From Tunturiibacter gelidiferens (GTDB lineage: Bacteria > Acidobacteriota > Terriglobia > Terriglobales > Acidobacteriaceae): 64,000 nt of DNA. The translations under genes were made by a program, and so were the position numbers. The stretch is from NCBI RefSeq assembly GCF_013410115.1, contig NZ_JACCCV010000001.1, positions 2,480,001-2,544,000 on the forward strand, in the 5' to 3' direction. Below are positions 8,125 to 16,920 of this stretch, in pieces; position 1 is the stretch's first letter; every line of letters starts with the position of its first letter. The notes below the pieces were generated by a model that ran no database searches, had not been told where the DNA came from, and saw only the letters and a list, made by a program, of their open reading frames with translations.

Positions 8125-9570
8125 TCAGGTTGTGATGGGTTCGTTGTAGACTCCGAATTCGGCTATGCCGGGAGGGCGGCCGATGCCTTCGAGGGTGAGG
8201 CGAACGCGTTGTGCAGTGACCCGGCGAAATTGGTGGAGTTGGAAGGTGGAGGGGGTTCGACCGTTTAGGATGTCGGTCCACCTTCCGTTGTCCCACAGTT
8301 GCAGACGGTAGGAGGCGATTCTGCTGTCTGGTCCGTACTGCTGGAGGTAACGAGGTTCGACGATGGAGATCGTGTTGAACGCGGTCGGTCTTTCGAATGC
8401 GATCTCGAGCCAGTGGGAGTTCTGGCCTTCGTCGCAGATCCAGTAGGTGTCGAACTTATTATCGTTTGCGAGGTCGGGTCCGATGGTGTCGGGGCTGCTG
8501 CTTGCGAAGGATGGCTTGGCGAAGGCGAGGTTGGGGGTCGTGATGGCCACCGACGGCTGCAGGCGGGGCGAGGTGCCGGGGTGCTTCCAGAGTTGGCCAA
8601 TCTCCGCGAGGCGCTTGATTGCGTTGTCGTCGAATCGGCCGTCTGGGTTGGGCGCGACGTTGAGGATGAGATTGCAGTGCTGCTCGTTGAACGGGATGAG
8701 CCAGTCGTTCACGATCTGCCGGGCGGAACGAAGTTCCTGCGTGGGGTAGTCGCGCTTCCAGAACCATTCGCTCTGGAGGGTGGTGGCGGATTGCGAGGGG
8801 ACGAGGCTGTCGGCGGGGATCTTCTGCCCGGCGTGCTGCTCGTATTGGCGGATGTCGGTGTAGTAGAGCGCGGAGCCTGGATACTGGCTGGCGTTGTAGT
8901 CGGTGACGAGGCAGTTGGGCTGGAGATGTTTGACGTGATCGTAGATTTCGCGGAAGGGAAGCTGGTCGTAGGTGATGCGCGTCCAGGGGGCGTTCCAGCC
9001 GTCGAAGATCATGGCTGTGATCTCGCCGTAGTTGGTGAGGAGCTCGGTCAGTTGTGCTTTGATCAACTCGACTTTGCGGGGAGTGATCTGATATGGGCGG
9101 ATGTCGGCGCGAAGATCGAAGATGGAGAGGTAGAGGCAGACCTTGAGGCCGTGACGACGGAACGAGTCCACGTAGGCGCGGACGATGTCGTGTTGGAAGG
9201 GAGCGTCTTTGACGCTTGGGCTGGTGGTTGCGGTGGGCCAGAGGCAGAAGCCGTCGTGATGCTTGGTCGAAAGACACCCGTAGGTCATTCCGGCCGAACG
9301 AGCTGCCTGCGCCCACTGATCGGTGTCGAGATGCGCGGGGTTGAAGAGTTGAGGTGAGGCTTTGGGGTCTCCCCACTCGCGCTGCTCGAAGGTGGCCATG
9401 TTGAGGTGGATGTACATGCCGAATCGTAGGTCGAGGAACTCCTGCTGGAGCTGGAGCATCGGCTTGTGCGGCTTCGCCTGTGTTTGCGCGATCAACTGAG
9501 TTGCGCTTGGGATCGATCCAGCTGCTGCGATTACGCCGTAGGTGAACTGACGCCGATTGATTGCTGACAA
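8125..9570 (-). CDS. alpha-L-fucosidase (GH29-like) with C-terminal F5/8 type C-like domain, exported
   Basis: 481 residues from TTG 9570, which has AGGAG seven bases upstream. A twin-arginine-like signal (NRRQFTYGVIAAAGS) leads into the GH29 catalytic region (residues ~45-310: RFGMYIHLNMATF, LSTKHHDGFCLWPT, DIVRAYVDSFRRHGLKVCLY, MIFDGWNAPW with the likely nucleophile Asp, NLILNVAPNPDGRFDD). The C-terminal ~140 residues look like a discoidin/F5-8C carbohydrate-binding domain (NKFDTYWICDEGQNSHWLEI). It would release L-fucose from glycans outside the cytoplasm. The frame stays open to 9642, but that extension is only translated repeat DNA. It appears to be a single gene. Confidence 0.88.
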   Translation of the reverse strand: MSAINRRQFTYGVIAAAGSIPSATQLIAQTQAKPHKPMLQLQQEFLDLRFGMYIHLNMATFEQREWGDPKASPQLFNPAHLDTDQWAQAARSAGMTYGCLSTKHHDGFCLWPTATTSPSVKDAPFQHDIVRAYVDSFRRHGLKVCLYLSIFDLRADIRPYQITPRKVELIKAQLTELLTNYGEITAMIFDGWNAPWTRITYDQLPFREIYDHVKHLQPNCLVTDYNASQYPGSALYYTDIRQYEQHAGQKIPADSLVPSQSATTLQSEWFWKRDYPTQELRSARQIVNDWLIPFNEQHCNLILNVAPNPDGRFDDNAIKRLAEIGQLWKHPGTSPRLQPSVAITTPNLAFAKPSFASSSPDTIGPDLANDNKFDTYWICDEGQNSHWLEIAFERPTAFNTISIVEPRYLQQYGPDSRIASYRLQLWDNGRWTDILNGRTPSTFQLHQFRRVTAQRVRLTLEGIGRPPGIAEFGVYNEPITT

Positions 9571-9604
9571 GGCGGGGCTCCTGTTTTCGATAGCTACGGC
9601 TTTT

Positions 9605-9700
9605 GTCCTGCCGGACGGGCCCACTGCGCGTGGGGCGGTCACTTCGTGACTTGTGTACCGGTCTTGGTGAGTGAAGTGCTTGGGGCCTCCCGTTGGTCGG
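9605..9700 (+). repeat. dispersed structured repeat, copy A
   Basis: Starts GTCCTGCCGGACGGGCC and continues with CCCAC-TGCGC-GTGGG and GTCAC-TTC-GTGAC hairpins, then GTGTACCGG. It matches two other copies near 19.8-19.97 kb. The distal end CCTCCCGTTGGTCGG (9686-9700) is present in copy B as its exact reverse complement. It fills the gap between the fucosidase start and the proline dehydrogenase stop. Confidence 0.85.
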
Positions 9701-9712
9701 CTGAGAAAGAGG

Positions 9713-10672
9713 CTAGTTTTTGAAGAAGTTTTTGGCTAAGAAGATTACGTTGGCGGGACGCTCTGCCAGGCGGCGCATGAAATAGGGGTACCACTCGGGG
9801 CCGAAGGGGACGTAGACGCGGACGCCGAAGCCTTCGGCGGCGAGACGGCGCTGGAGGTCGCGACGGACGCCGTAGAGCATCTGGAACTCGAAGGCCGACT
9901 TGTCGATGTTGTGCTCACGGACGAAGGTTTGCATCTGCTCGACGATGGCTTCGTCGTGGGTGGCGATTCCGCAGAAGACACCTTTGCCGGTGGTTGAGCT
10001 GGAGAAGGTGACCATGCGTTTCATGAGTTTGACGTAGTTGGCGTCGACGTCTGATTTGGCGGGGAAGGCGATCTCGGGGCCTTCCTTGTAGGCTCCCTTG
10101 CAGAGGCGGATGCGGATGTTTTCGTTGAGGAGGCGTTCGGTGTCGGCTTCGGTGCGGAAGAGATAGGCCTGGAGGACGGTGCCGACGGCTCCGGGGAATT
10201 TTGCGGCGAGGTGCTCGGTCATGACGATGGTGGCTTCGGTGTAGGGGGAGCCTTCCATGTCGATACGGACGAAGGATTGGACGTGGGCGGCGTGCTCGAC
10301 CATCTCGCCTACGATGCGCTCGGTGAGGGCGGGGTCGAAGTCCATGCCGACCTGAGAGAGTTTGACGCTGACGTTGGCGTTGAGGCCGCGGGTGTGAATG
10401 GCGTCGAGGAGCTGGTGGTAGATGTCGGCGGACTTGCGGGCTTCGGCTTCGGTGGTGACGGATTCGCCGAGGGAGTCGAGGCTGACGGCGATGCCTTCTT
10501 TGTTGACACGCTGGCAGGCGGCGAGGGCTTCCTCGACGGACATGCCGGCGACGAAGCGGCCGGACATCTTTTTGCCTACGGTGGAGCGCTCTGAGAAGGA
10601 GCGCAAAGACTTGTTTTGAGAGAGAGCAATGAAAGCAGATCGCAGCAAACGTGGTACCCCTGAATTCGCCAA
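9713..10672 (-). CDS. proline dehydrogenase (monofunctional)
   Basis: 319 residues. It oxidises proline to pyrroline-5-carboxylate with FAD, the first step of proline catabolism. The beta/alpha-barrel motifs are visible: SLDSLGESV, NVSVKLSQVGMDFD, VRIDMEGSPYTEAT, GTVLQAYLFRTEAD, RLCKGAYKEGPEIAF (flavin-binding Arg/Lys region), GIATHDEAIV, FEFQMLYGVRRDLQRRL and VYVPFGPEWYPYFMRRLAERP. It is the size of stand-alone ProDH, not bifunctional PutA; no P5C dehydrogenase is nearby. The start is TTG at 10672 with a weak AGAG site, so start confidence is modest. Confidence 0.93.
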   Translation of the reverse strand: MANSGVPRLLRSAFIALSQNKSLRSFSERSTVGKKMSGRFVAGMSVEEALAACQRVNKEGIAVSLDSLGESVTTEAEARKSADIYHQLLDAIHTRGLNANVSVKLSQVGMDFDPALTERIVGEMVEHAAHVQSFVRIDMEGSPYTEATIVMTEHLAAKFPGAVGTVLQAYLFRTEADTERLLNENIRIRLCKGAYKEGPEIAFPAKSDVDANYVKLMKRMVTFSSSTTGKGVFCGIATHDEAIVEQMQTFVREHNIDKSAFEFQMLYGVRRDLQRRLAAEGFGVRVYVPFGPEWYPYFMRRLAERPANVIFLAKNFFKN

Positions 10673-10754
10673 TTGGCGCGAGCTCTATTGTTTCACGGGA
10701 TGAGTGCGAAGGGCGAGGCGGGGGTGGTGCCTCAATGGCGTCGGGAGGGATCGT

Positions 10755-11297
10755 CTATTCGGAGGGATGAAGGGGCTGCTCGCCCCAGTGATCGGAGTGG
10801 ATTGGTTTAACGTTCTGCCAGTCTTTGAGGCCGCCGGCCGACGTTACCTTCGGCGTCACCAACTGCCGTATCCGCGCCGCGGTTTGGATGGGATAAAGAA
10901 GTAAGTAGAGCAAAGCGATGTGGCCGGTACCGGATGTACGGGCACTGAGAATTACGGCGACTGCTGCAACGCCGATCAGGAGCCAGCTGGTCCAACTCCA
11001 AAGTGGCTTGGCGACCAGCACGCGCACCGGTTCGAGTTCAGCCTCGCTCCAGATTTCACCCTTGAGGCCACGCTTGAATCGGTGTTCTGCCCAGAGGGAG
11101 AGAGCTAATCCGATGGCAAATGGCGCGAAGTATGCGAATCGCAGACGATCAGTCCACAGGACAGCCCAGAAACCTTCCCCGTTTGCAGTCAGGCGTGGGA
11201 TATGTACGAAGGACAGGAACCATGTGCTCGCTGCTATCACTGCGCCTGCGATGGCCCAGGTTACGAGCTGCTTCGGGTCTGGGCTTCGCTTCGCCAT
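10755..11297 (-). CDS. hypothetical integral membrane protein
   Basis: 180 residues with about four hydrophobic segments (residues ~12-30, ~50-68, ~103-118, ~124-140). The N-terminus is positively charged (MAKRSPDPK). I recognise no family. It lies alone on the minus strand between proline dehydrogenase and another hypothetical gene. Confidence 0.65.
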   Translation of the reverse strand: MAKRSPDPKQLVTWAIAGAVIAASTWFLSFVHIPRLTANGEGFWAVLWTDRLRFAYFAPFAIGLALSLWAEHRFKRGLKGEIWSEAELEPVRVLVAKPLWSWTSWLLIGVAAVAVILSARTSGTGHIALLYLLLYPIQTAARIRQLVTPKVTSAGGLKDWQNVKPIHSDHWGEQPLHPSE

Positions 11298-11349
11298 GGC
11301 GAGATTATAGACAGCTGTGAGGTGCTCTGAGACCCGGGCGCCAGTAAAT

Positions 11350-11892
11350 TCAGTTATCCATTCTTATCAGGTATCGGCTTTCGCGGAGGTGTTGATGCAG
11401 GTCGGCGAGATGGGTGAGGTACTGATTGAATCCTGTGGCTACGCGTTTCATCATCTTCTCTCTCTTTCCGACGGCTGCCATGAGATAGCACTCTTTGCCC
11501 ATGGCCGAGTAGAAGTTGATGTTGTGGCGGTGCTTGTTCTGGGTTTGAAAGAATCCGGCGTAGAGAAGAATGTGCGCGCCGGCTGACTCCATCCATAGCG
11601 GGTTCTTCGCGCTGGTTAGCTGTCGCATCATGAGCTCGGCGATCTGGGTGAGATCTGCGAACTGGCGGAACTCGTGATCGCCGGGGTTGTAGTCAGGAGA
11701 GAGGAGCTCGGTTCGATCGACTGACTGCAGGCAGAAATGACCAAGCACGCTTGCGAGATAGACTCCGGTGGAGTCGGAGATCTGGGACCACTGCTCACTT
11801 CCTATCGCTTCGTGGAGATGGGAGGCCCAGAAGTTCAGCGCACGTTCTTCGGTGACCCCGTACAGCTCGTCGAAGTAGTTGGTAGATGACAT
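11350..11892 (-). CDS. hypothetical cytoplasmic protein
   Basis: 180 residues, mostly helical by composition, with no signal peptide or membrane segment. Features are several His residues (SHLHEAIG, LGHFCLQSV, NKHRHNINF) and two aromatic-rich stretches. No family recognised. A near-perfect palindrome lies about 90-105 bases upstream of its ATG. Confidence 0.65.
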   Translation of the reverse strand: MSSTNYFDELYGVTEERALNFWASHLHEAIGSEQWSQISDSTGVYLASVLGHFCLQSVDRTELLSPDYNPGDHEFRQFADLTQIAELMMRQLTSAKNPLWMESAGAHILLYAGFFQTQNKHRHNINFYSAMGKECYLMAAVGKREKMMKRVATGFNQYLTHLADLHQHLRESRYLIRMDN

Positions 11893-11979
11893 ATCCGAAC
11901 CCCCGGCCCTAGGTTTGCGAACAGTGTGTCCTTGTTATCGGCTATCTCTCGTGCGCGGAGAGTATTTAATTGGTTGGAC

Positions 11980-11995
11980 GTAATCAAGTGATTAC
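11980..11995 (-). promoter_or_regulatory. palindrome, possible operator of the 11350-11892 gene
   Basis: GTAATCA-AG-TGATTAC is a perfect 7-base inverted repeat with a 2-base centre. On the minus strand TTGATT within it could act as a -35 box, with an A/T-rich -10 region (AATTAAATACT) following. The regulator is unknown. Confidence 0.45.
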
Positions 11996-12054
11996 CTCCT
12001 CCCTCTATTTATTTGTTTTTGGCGGCAGCTTGATATCGATGGCCGGGCTGTGTG

Positions 12055-12171
12055 TTATTGGCTCTGCGGGGGGAGGCGCTCGCGGCGTAAAGGGTCGGGT
12101 GTGATGATGACGTTGGTGATTCCGGTCTCGTCTTCCATGGAGAGAAAGATGAAGCCCTTTGCGGTGTCTGG
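12055..12171 (-). pseudogene. remnant of an error-prone DNA polymerase (DnaE2-like) C-terminal OB region
   Basis: In the same frame as the amidase and directly after its TAA stop, 38 codons read AKGFIFLSMEDETGITNVII, then TPDPLRRERLP and a stop. The segment F(I/V)FLSMEDETGI-x-N-x-I-x-TP is a pattern I know from the OB-fold near the end of DnaE2/DnaE polymerases. No other part of the polymerase is present and there is no start codon. Homology rests on about 30 residues, from memory. Confidence 0.55.
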
Positions 12172-13971
12172 TTAGAAGCCGGGTGGGTTTTCGTGGGCTA
12201 CGTTGAAGTGGCGCTCGAGGGCCAGGCCAGCTCGGGCGATGGTGCCCTCGTCGAAGAGGCGGCCGATGAGGGTGACTCCGTGTGGGACGCGGCGGGGTGG
12301 GTTGAACTTGGGGAGGGGCTTGGCGGGGTCGGGTGCCCAGTCGCTGCGGGCCTCGGAGACTTCGACGAATCCGGCGCGGAGAGTGAGGGAGGGATGGCCG
12401 GTGAAGTTGGTGATGGTGAGGATCTCGTCGCGGAGGGAGGGGACTAGGAGGAGGTCTGGTGCGTTGGGGCCAGAGCTGAAGATGCGGGCCATCTCGATGG
12501 CGACCATGCGGCGGAGGCGGTCGGCCTGGACGTAGTCAACGGCGGAGAGGAAGCGGGACTGACGGAAGGTGTTGGGCCACGCGTCGGGGACCTGGGCTTT
12601 GAGCTGGTCGAGTTGATGGTTGAGGGTGATCTCTTCGAAGGCGGCGGCGGATTCGGCGAAGAGGATGAGGTCGAGGTTGTCGTAGGGCCAGTCGGGGAGG
12701 GTGACTTCGACGGGGGTCATGCCGAGGGTGGAGATGGCGGCGAGGGCGGCGCGGTCTACGTCGGTGGCGGGGGCTTCTTTCATCCACTGGGGGAAGTAGC
12801 CGATTTTTAGATTTTTTATTGGGGCGGTTGCGTCGAAGTCTAGTTTGCTGGGGACGCAGGCTACGTCTTTGCCGTCGGGGCCGGTGATGGTGTTGAGGAC
12901 GAGCATGGTGTCTTCGACGCTGCGGGCCATGGGGCCGAGTTTGTCGAGGGACCAGCAGAGGGTCATGGCTCCGGTGCGGGGCACGCGGCCGTAGGTGGGG
13001 CGAAGGCCGGTGACGCCGCAACGCATGGAGGGGGAGACGATGCTGCCTCCGGTTTCAGAGCCGATGGCGAAGGCTACGAGGCCTGCGGCGGTGGCGGCTC
13101 CGGGGCCTGCGCTGGAGCCGGAGGAGCCTTCTTCGAGGAGCCAGGGGTTCATGGTTTGGCCGCCGAACCAGACGTCGTTGAGGGCGAGAGCGCCGAGGGA
13201 GAGCTTGGCGATGAGGACGGCTCCAGCTGCGTTGAGGCGTTCGGTGACGGTGGCGTCGGCGGTGGGGATGCGGTGCTGGAAGGGCTCGGCGCCCCAGGTG
13301 GTGGCGATGTTGGCGGTGTCGAGGAGGTCCTTTGCACCCCATGGGATGCCGTGGAGTGGGCCGCGATAGTGGCCGGCGGCGATTTCAGCGTCGGCGGCTT
13401 TGGCTTGCGCGAGGGCGTGATCGCGGGTGAGGGTGATGATGCAGTTGATCTTGGGATTGAGGCGTTCGATGCGCGCGAGATAGATCTCGGTGAGGCGCGT
13501 GCTGGTGAGCTTGCGAGTCTCGATCCAGCGGGAGAGCTGGTGGACGGGGGCGAAAGCGATGGCTTCGTCGGTGGTGGGGAGTGGGGCGTCGGATTGTGTT
13601 CGGAGGAATTCGTTTTTTGCGGGGAGGGTGGGCTGGCCGGGGAGGATGGAGTTGACGAGGGAGTACGGCGCTGTGGTGGTGGGGATGGCTACTTTGCGGG
13701 GGCCGGTGCGGCGTTCGTAGAGGGGAGCCATCGCAGCGCGCCAGTTGCCGGCGGCCTGGGCTCGGTCTTTTTCGGTGAGAGGGAACTGGACGAGCTTTTC
13801 GGCTTCGGCGAAGGTGGCGGGGGAGACCTCGGGGCCTACGGAGGGCGAGGTGCCGAAGGCTGGTGGTGCGCCGGGAGTGGTTGGGGTGGAGGGGGTTTGG
13901 GCGAGTGCGGAGGCGGAGGCGAGCAGGGTGAGGGTGCTTTGGGTCAGGAATTCGCGGCGGGATTTCGACAT
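12172..13971 (-). CDS. exported amidase-signature family hydrolase
   Basis: 599 residues. A Tat-like leader (SRREFLTQSTLTLLASASALAQ) is followed by about 100 poorly conserved residues. The amidase-signature core then shows the full Ser-Ser-Lys triad: K214 in PWGAKDLL, the cis-Ser in GSSGSSAGPGAATAAG (~283-287) and the nucleophile S310 in GSETGGS. Family members hydrolyse C-N amide bonds and include GatA, but the signal peptide argues for an extracytoplasmic amidase, not tRNA amidation. The substrate is unknown. It is a single gene; the region just after its stop holds a polymerase remnant. Confidence 0.92.
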   Translation of the reverse strand: MSKSRREFLTQSTLTLLASASALAQTPSTPTTPGAPPAFGTSPSVGPEVSPATFAEAEKLVQFPLTEKDRAQAAGNWRAAMAPLYERRTGPRKVAIPTTTAPYSLVNSILPGQPTLPAKNEFLRTQSDAPLPTTDEAIAFAPVHQLSRWIETRKLTSTRLTEIYLARIERLNPKINCIITLTRDHALAQAKAADAEIAAGHYRGPLHGIPWGAKDLLDTANIATTWGAEPFQHRIPTADATVTERLNAAGAVLIAKLSLGALALNDVWFGGQTMNPWLLEEGSSGSSAGPGAATAAGLVAFAIGSETGGSIVSPSMRCGVTGLRPTYGRVPRTGAMTLCWSLDKLGPMARSVEDTMLVLNTITGPDGKDVACVPSKLDFDATAPIKNLKIGYFPQWMKEAPATDVDRAALAAISTLGMTPVEVTLPDWPYDNLDLILFAESAAAFEEITLNHQLDQLKAQVPDAWPNTFRQSRFLSAVDYVQADRLRRMVAIEMARIFSSGPNAPDLLLVPSLRDEILTITNFTGHPSLTLRAGFVEVSEARSDWAPDPAKPLPKFNPPRRVPHGVTLIGRLFDEGTIARAGLALERHFNVAHENPPGF

Positions 13972-14098
13972 TGGTTCCTCTGGGGAGGATTGTAGCGGGA
14001 GAGGCGCGATGAGATGTCATTCGATTGTGGATTCACGATGTGAGCCGCTTTGGTCGAGAGGACGGCTTTTTGCGATGGAAGATGGAGAAAGAGCCAGA

Positions 14099-14132
14099 GC
14101 AGATTCCTTCGCTTCGCTGCGGAATGACAACA
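14099..14132. repeat. short hairpin repeat candidate in intergenic DNA
   Basis: GATTCC-(13 bases)-GGAATGAC, with stem ATTCC (14103-14107) and GGAAT (14121-14125). The phrase 'TTCGCTTCGCTGCGGAATGA' is one I recall as commonly dispersed in acidobacterial and some proteobacterial intergenic regions. Only one copy is evident here. The 258-base gap (13972-14229) otherwise shows no gene. Confidence 0.4.
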
Positions 14133-14229
14133 AGAAGGACATGCAACGACAAGTGCAACCGCAGACAGCAGCGAGCGACAAGAGACGACAGCGGGCAGCA
14201 AGGAGGAGCTGGTGTGTGTTGATTGATGG

Positions 14230-14799
14230 CTAGTCGGGGACCTGCCAGCCTACTGGGGATTGGGCGAGGGTGATGGTGGTGGTGGCCTGGCTGGTGGTGG
14301 CATGGGCCATGGCAGGGAAGGCGGCCTGAACGTCGTGACTCTCCGCCCAGACGGGGACTTCTTTCATGGTGTAGCTGTAGGTGACTGTGGTCTCTTTGAA
14401 GCCGTTGGCGACTGCGACGGGGGTGAAGCTGCCGATGCTGGTGACTTCGCGGTGGCCGTAGCAGAAGCGCGGGGCGTAGCGGGTTCCGGCAGGGGCTACT
14501 GTGTAGCGGCTGACGTGGATGCTGGTCTCGACGGACTTCTCGAGGAGAAGATTTTTGACGAGGGTGTCCATCTGCTTTGTTTTTTCAGGGTCGCTGGTCT
14601 CAAAGGGAAAGCGTGTGTCGGTGAAGAGGCACTCGGGATGGTCGAGGTAGTGGTTGTTGATGCCGGTGGTGAAGTTGGCGGGGGTCGCGGCGGCTTTCCC
14701 GGTGTTGTTGCATCCCGTAAAGACGAGAGGGGCAATAGTTAGAAGGCTAAGTGCGGCGGCGAGTGCGGTTGAGGCGGGCTTGCATTGAACGATTTTCAT
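14230..14799 (-). CDS. putative lipoprotein of unknown function
   Basis: 189 residues from ATG 14799, which has AGGAGAAGC immediately upstream. The N-terminal hydrophobic stretch ends in a lipobox-like LVFTGC (Cys about residue 30), so it is probably lipid-anchored. The mature part has paired cysteines (HPECLF, PRFCYGHRE) and a beta-rich look. No family recognised. It is divergent from the 14966 gene. Confidence 0.7.
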   Translation of the reverse strand: MKIVQCKPASTALAAALSLLTIAPLVFTGCNNTGKAAATPANFTTGINNHYLDHPECLFTDTRFPFETSDPEKTKQMDTLVKNLLLEKSVETSIHVSRYTVAPAGTRYAPRFCYGHREVTSIGSFTPVAVANGFKETTVTYSYTMKEVPVWAESHDVQAAFPAMAHATTSQATTTITLAQSPVGWQVPD

Positions 14800-14965
14800 C
14801 GCTTCTCCTGTCACTTTTACTAGTTGGATGCAGCTGAGAGGGATGAGAGAGTTGTGGGAGCGTTTGTAACTGAGAGTGGTTCAGGTTTTTCGATGTGTGA
14901 GCGGGTGCGCGAGTCGGCGTACGCTTATTCAACCAAGGGGACAAAAGAGAGCGGAGGAGATTGCG

Positions 14966-15460
14966 ATGAAACTTATGAAAGGGCTGTTGATAGGTACGGT
15001 TGCTTTGGGGACGTTGAGTGCGCTGGGCCAGGCTCCCGCCGATGCGAATACGGGACGGCCGACGACCGAGGATGATATTGCGGTTTTGCGGCAGGATATT
15101 CAGGCGGATAAGACTGAGATTATCACTCGCAGTATGCAGTTTACGGACGACCAATCGAAGGCCTTCTGGCCGGTGTACCGCAACTACGCGCATGATCAGC
15201 AGGTGATCGGGGATCAGCGGGTGTCGTTGATCAAAGACTATGCGGCGAACTATGACCATTTAGACGACACCCAGGCGCAGTCTTATATCGAGCGGGTGTT
15301 GAAGTTCGATGAGGACAGCCTGAAGCTGCGAAAGAGTTACGTTTCGAAGTTCGAGAAGGCGATCGGAGCGAAGCAGACCGCGAAGTTCTATCAGGTCGAT
15401 AACCGGTTGAGTCTGCTGGTGAGTGTGCAGCTGGCAGCTTTGTTGCCGATTATCAAATGA
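14966..15460 (+). CDS. periplasmic helical protein of unknown function
   Basis: 164 residues. The start ATG 14966 is preceded by GGAGGAG. The signal peptide ends near ALGQ (residue ~22). The mature protein is highly charged and helical, with FTDDQSKAFWPVYRNYAHDQ, then IKDYAANYDHLDDTQAQSYI, then KFDEDSLKLRKSYVSKFEKA; the motif 'AFWPVY' recurs in small acidobacterial and bacteroidete exported proteins. This resembles Spy/CpxP-type helical periplasmic proteins in style only. No firm family. Confidence 0.7.
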   Translation: MKLMKGLLIGTVALGTLSALGQAPADANTGRPTTEDDIAVLRQDIQADKTEIITRSMQFTDDQSKAFWPVYRNYAHDQQVIGDQRVSLIKDYAANYDHLDDTQAQSYIERVLKFDEDSLKLRKSYVSKFEKAIGAKQTAKFYQVDNRLSLLVSVQLAALLPIIK

Positions 15461-15512
15461 CGCGATCGGGAGAATAGGAGGTACCTGCTTCTTGATAAGC
15501 CGCTTGTGCAGG

Positions 15513-16859
15513 CTAGTCTGCGTCTAGGATTCCATCGGGGACGGGGTCGAGCACGCCTATGGTCTTCATGGTGTCGAGTGTCTTTAGATTGGCCTGGACT
15601 GCAGCCCACTTCTCCGGATCCTTTTTTGTCTCGATGGGGGATTGCGGGTCGGCGTAGTAGGCGATGAGGTCGTGTTTGACCTGGAAGGGAACGACGTTGT
15701 CGGGGTTCTTGGTGATCATGGCTAGAAGCTTTGCGTAGGTGATGTCGGTGAGTCGGTAGCCACCGGGTCGAATGACTTCGCCGGTATCGAGGTCGCGGTT
15801 GGCGATGTAGTGATCGATGGTGTCCCAGTTGGTGAGGACCAGACGCATGGCCTTGATGGATCGGTTCACGCTCTTGATGTAGAGGTCTTCGGTCTGTTGA
15901 TTGGGGCCTTTGATAGCGAGGAGTTTGAAGACCCCAAACTTGGGCAGGATGTAGATGAAGCCTGCATAGAGATGGCTGCGGACGCCGGGCTTTTTGCGGT
16001 AGGCCTCCCAGTTGTTGTCGGTCGCGGCCTGACGGAGGTCCACGGTGAGGGCGTCGAGATCGGGGCTGGGAAGATCGTCAGGGAAGTTCTTTTTGTGGAG
16101 GATGGTTTCGGCGCGGGCGATGTTGGGAAGGAAGCGGCGGACAGCGTAACGGTAGACGCGGATGGAGGTTTGTTTGCTGCCGATGATGTCAGGGAGGCGG
16201 AGGCCGTAGGTCTCGAAGAACGCCTTGCGGAGAAGGACGATGGGAACCTCGAGGCCGACGAACTTGGTGTAGGCGGAGGGCGCAAAGCGCGCCTTGCTCA
16301 GCTGGTTGATGTCGAAGGCGAACTCTGTCTGGACGTGGGCGTGGGGATTCTCGGCGTAGTTCACCGAGCGACCGTATCTCTGCTCGAGCTTGGGGAACTC
16401 GATGGGGACAGATTCGTTGACGGCGTATTTGTGGCCAATGTTGTCGCCGATGTAGTGGGAGAGAGAGCCGATGGCGAACGCCACTTCATCGGGCGTGCCG
16501 GCATTGTGGATGAGAGAGAGAACGAAGTCGCCGGAGCGGACGTAGTGGGTGAGGTCGGAGAAGAAGGCGTTGCCGAAGGGGTAATAGCCGAAGTCCTGGA
16601 TGGCGCTGCCACCGTAGGCGTAGGCGTGCGCCTCCTGGAGCTGGGCATCGGTGAGGGTGGGGAATTTTCTGAGCAGGAGCGGCCGGATGGACTGCTTCCA
16701 GGCCAGGTCGATGATCTCCTGATGGGTCTGCACAGAGTAGGGAACGGCGGGGATTGCCGTGAGAAGCAGAGCCGCGAGGATTATTGTTTTGAGCAGGGTG
16801 GTACGGCGGTGGGTGGGAATGATGGTGTTCGTCCCTTCTGGCTTTTGGTCCTGCAGCAT
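15513..16859 (-). CDS. zinc-dependent phospholipase C-like exported protein
   Basis: 448 residues. A signal peptide (residues ~20-42, ILAALLLTAIPAVPYS) is followed by THQEIIDLAW (first metal-type His), AHAYAYGGSAIQDFGYYPFG, FVLSLIHNAG and the histidine motif GSLSHYIGDNIGHKYAVN. These match the His-rich pattern of zinc-dependent phospholipase C (S1/P1 nuclease-like fold) proteins. The C-terminal 200 residues are less conserved and lack obvious domains. Predicted to act outside the cytoplasm, but enzymatic activity is inferred only from the fold pattern. The start is uncertain by up to 20 codons. Confidence 0.75.
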   Translation of the reverse strand: MLQDQKPEGTNTIIPTHRRTTLLKTIILAALLLTAIPAVPYSVQTHQEIIDLAWKQSIRPLLLRKFPTLTDAQLQEAHAYAYGGSAIQDFGYYPFGNAFFSDLTHYVRSGDFVLSLIHNAGTPDEVAFAIGSLSHYIGDNIGHKYAVNESVPIEFPKLEQRYGRSVNYAENPHAHVQTEFAFDINQLSKARFAPSAYTKFVGLEVPIVLLRKAFFETYGLRLPDIIGSKQTSIRVYRYAVRRFLPNIARAETILHKKNFPDDLPSPDLDALTVDLRQAATDNNWEAYRKKPGVRSHLYAGFIYILPKFGVFKLLAIKGPNQQTEDLYIKSVNRSIKAMRLVLTNWDTIDHYIANRDLDTGEVIRPGGYRLTDITYAKLLAMITKNPDNVVPFQVKHDLIAYYADPQSPIETKKDPEKWAAVQANLKTLDTMKTIGVLDPVPDGILDAD

Positions 16860-16920
16860 CTCTCACACTGTACATAGCTCGGGGGACGGAGGAAAGAGTT
16901 AGGTTGGTGGAGGGCAGTGG

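Noticed and set aside
8299-9357. Long plus-strand frame opposite the fucosidase
   Set aside because: It is the antisense shadow of a GC-rich gene; the product is Val/Gly/Asp-rich without motifs, while the other strand encodes a clear GH29 enzyme.
13156-13995. Plus-strand Gly/Glu-rich frame opposite the amidase
   Set aside because: Composition is the mirror of Ala/Thr/Pro codons on the true strand; no motif and no credible start.
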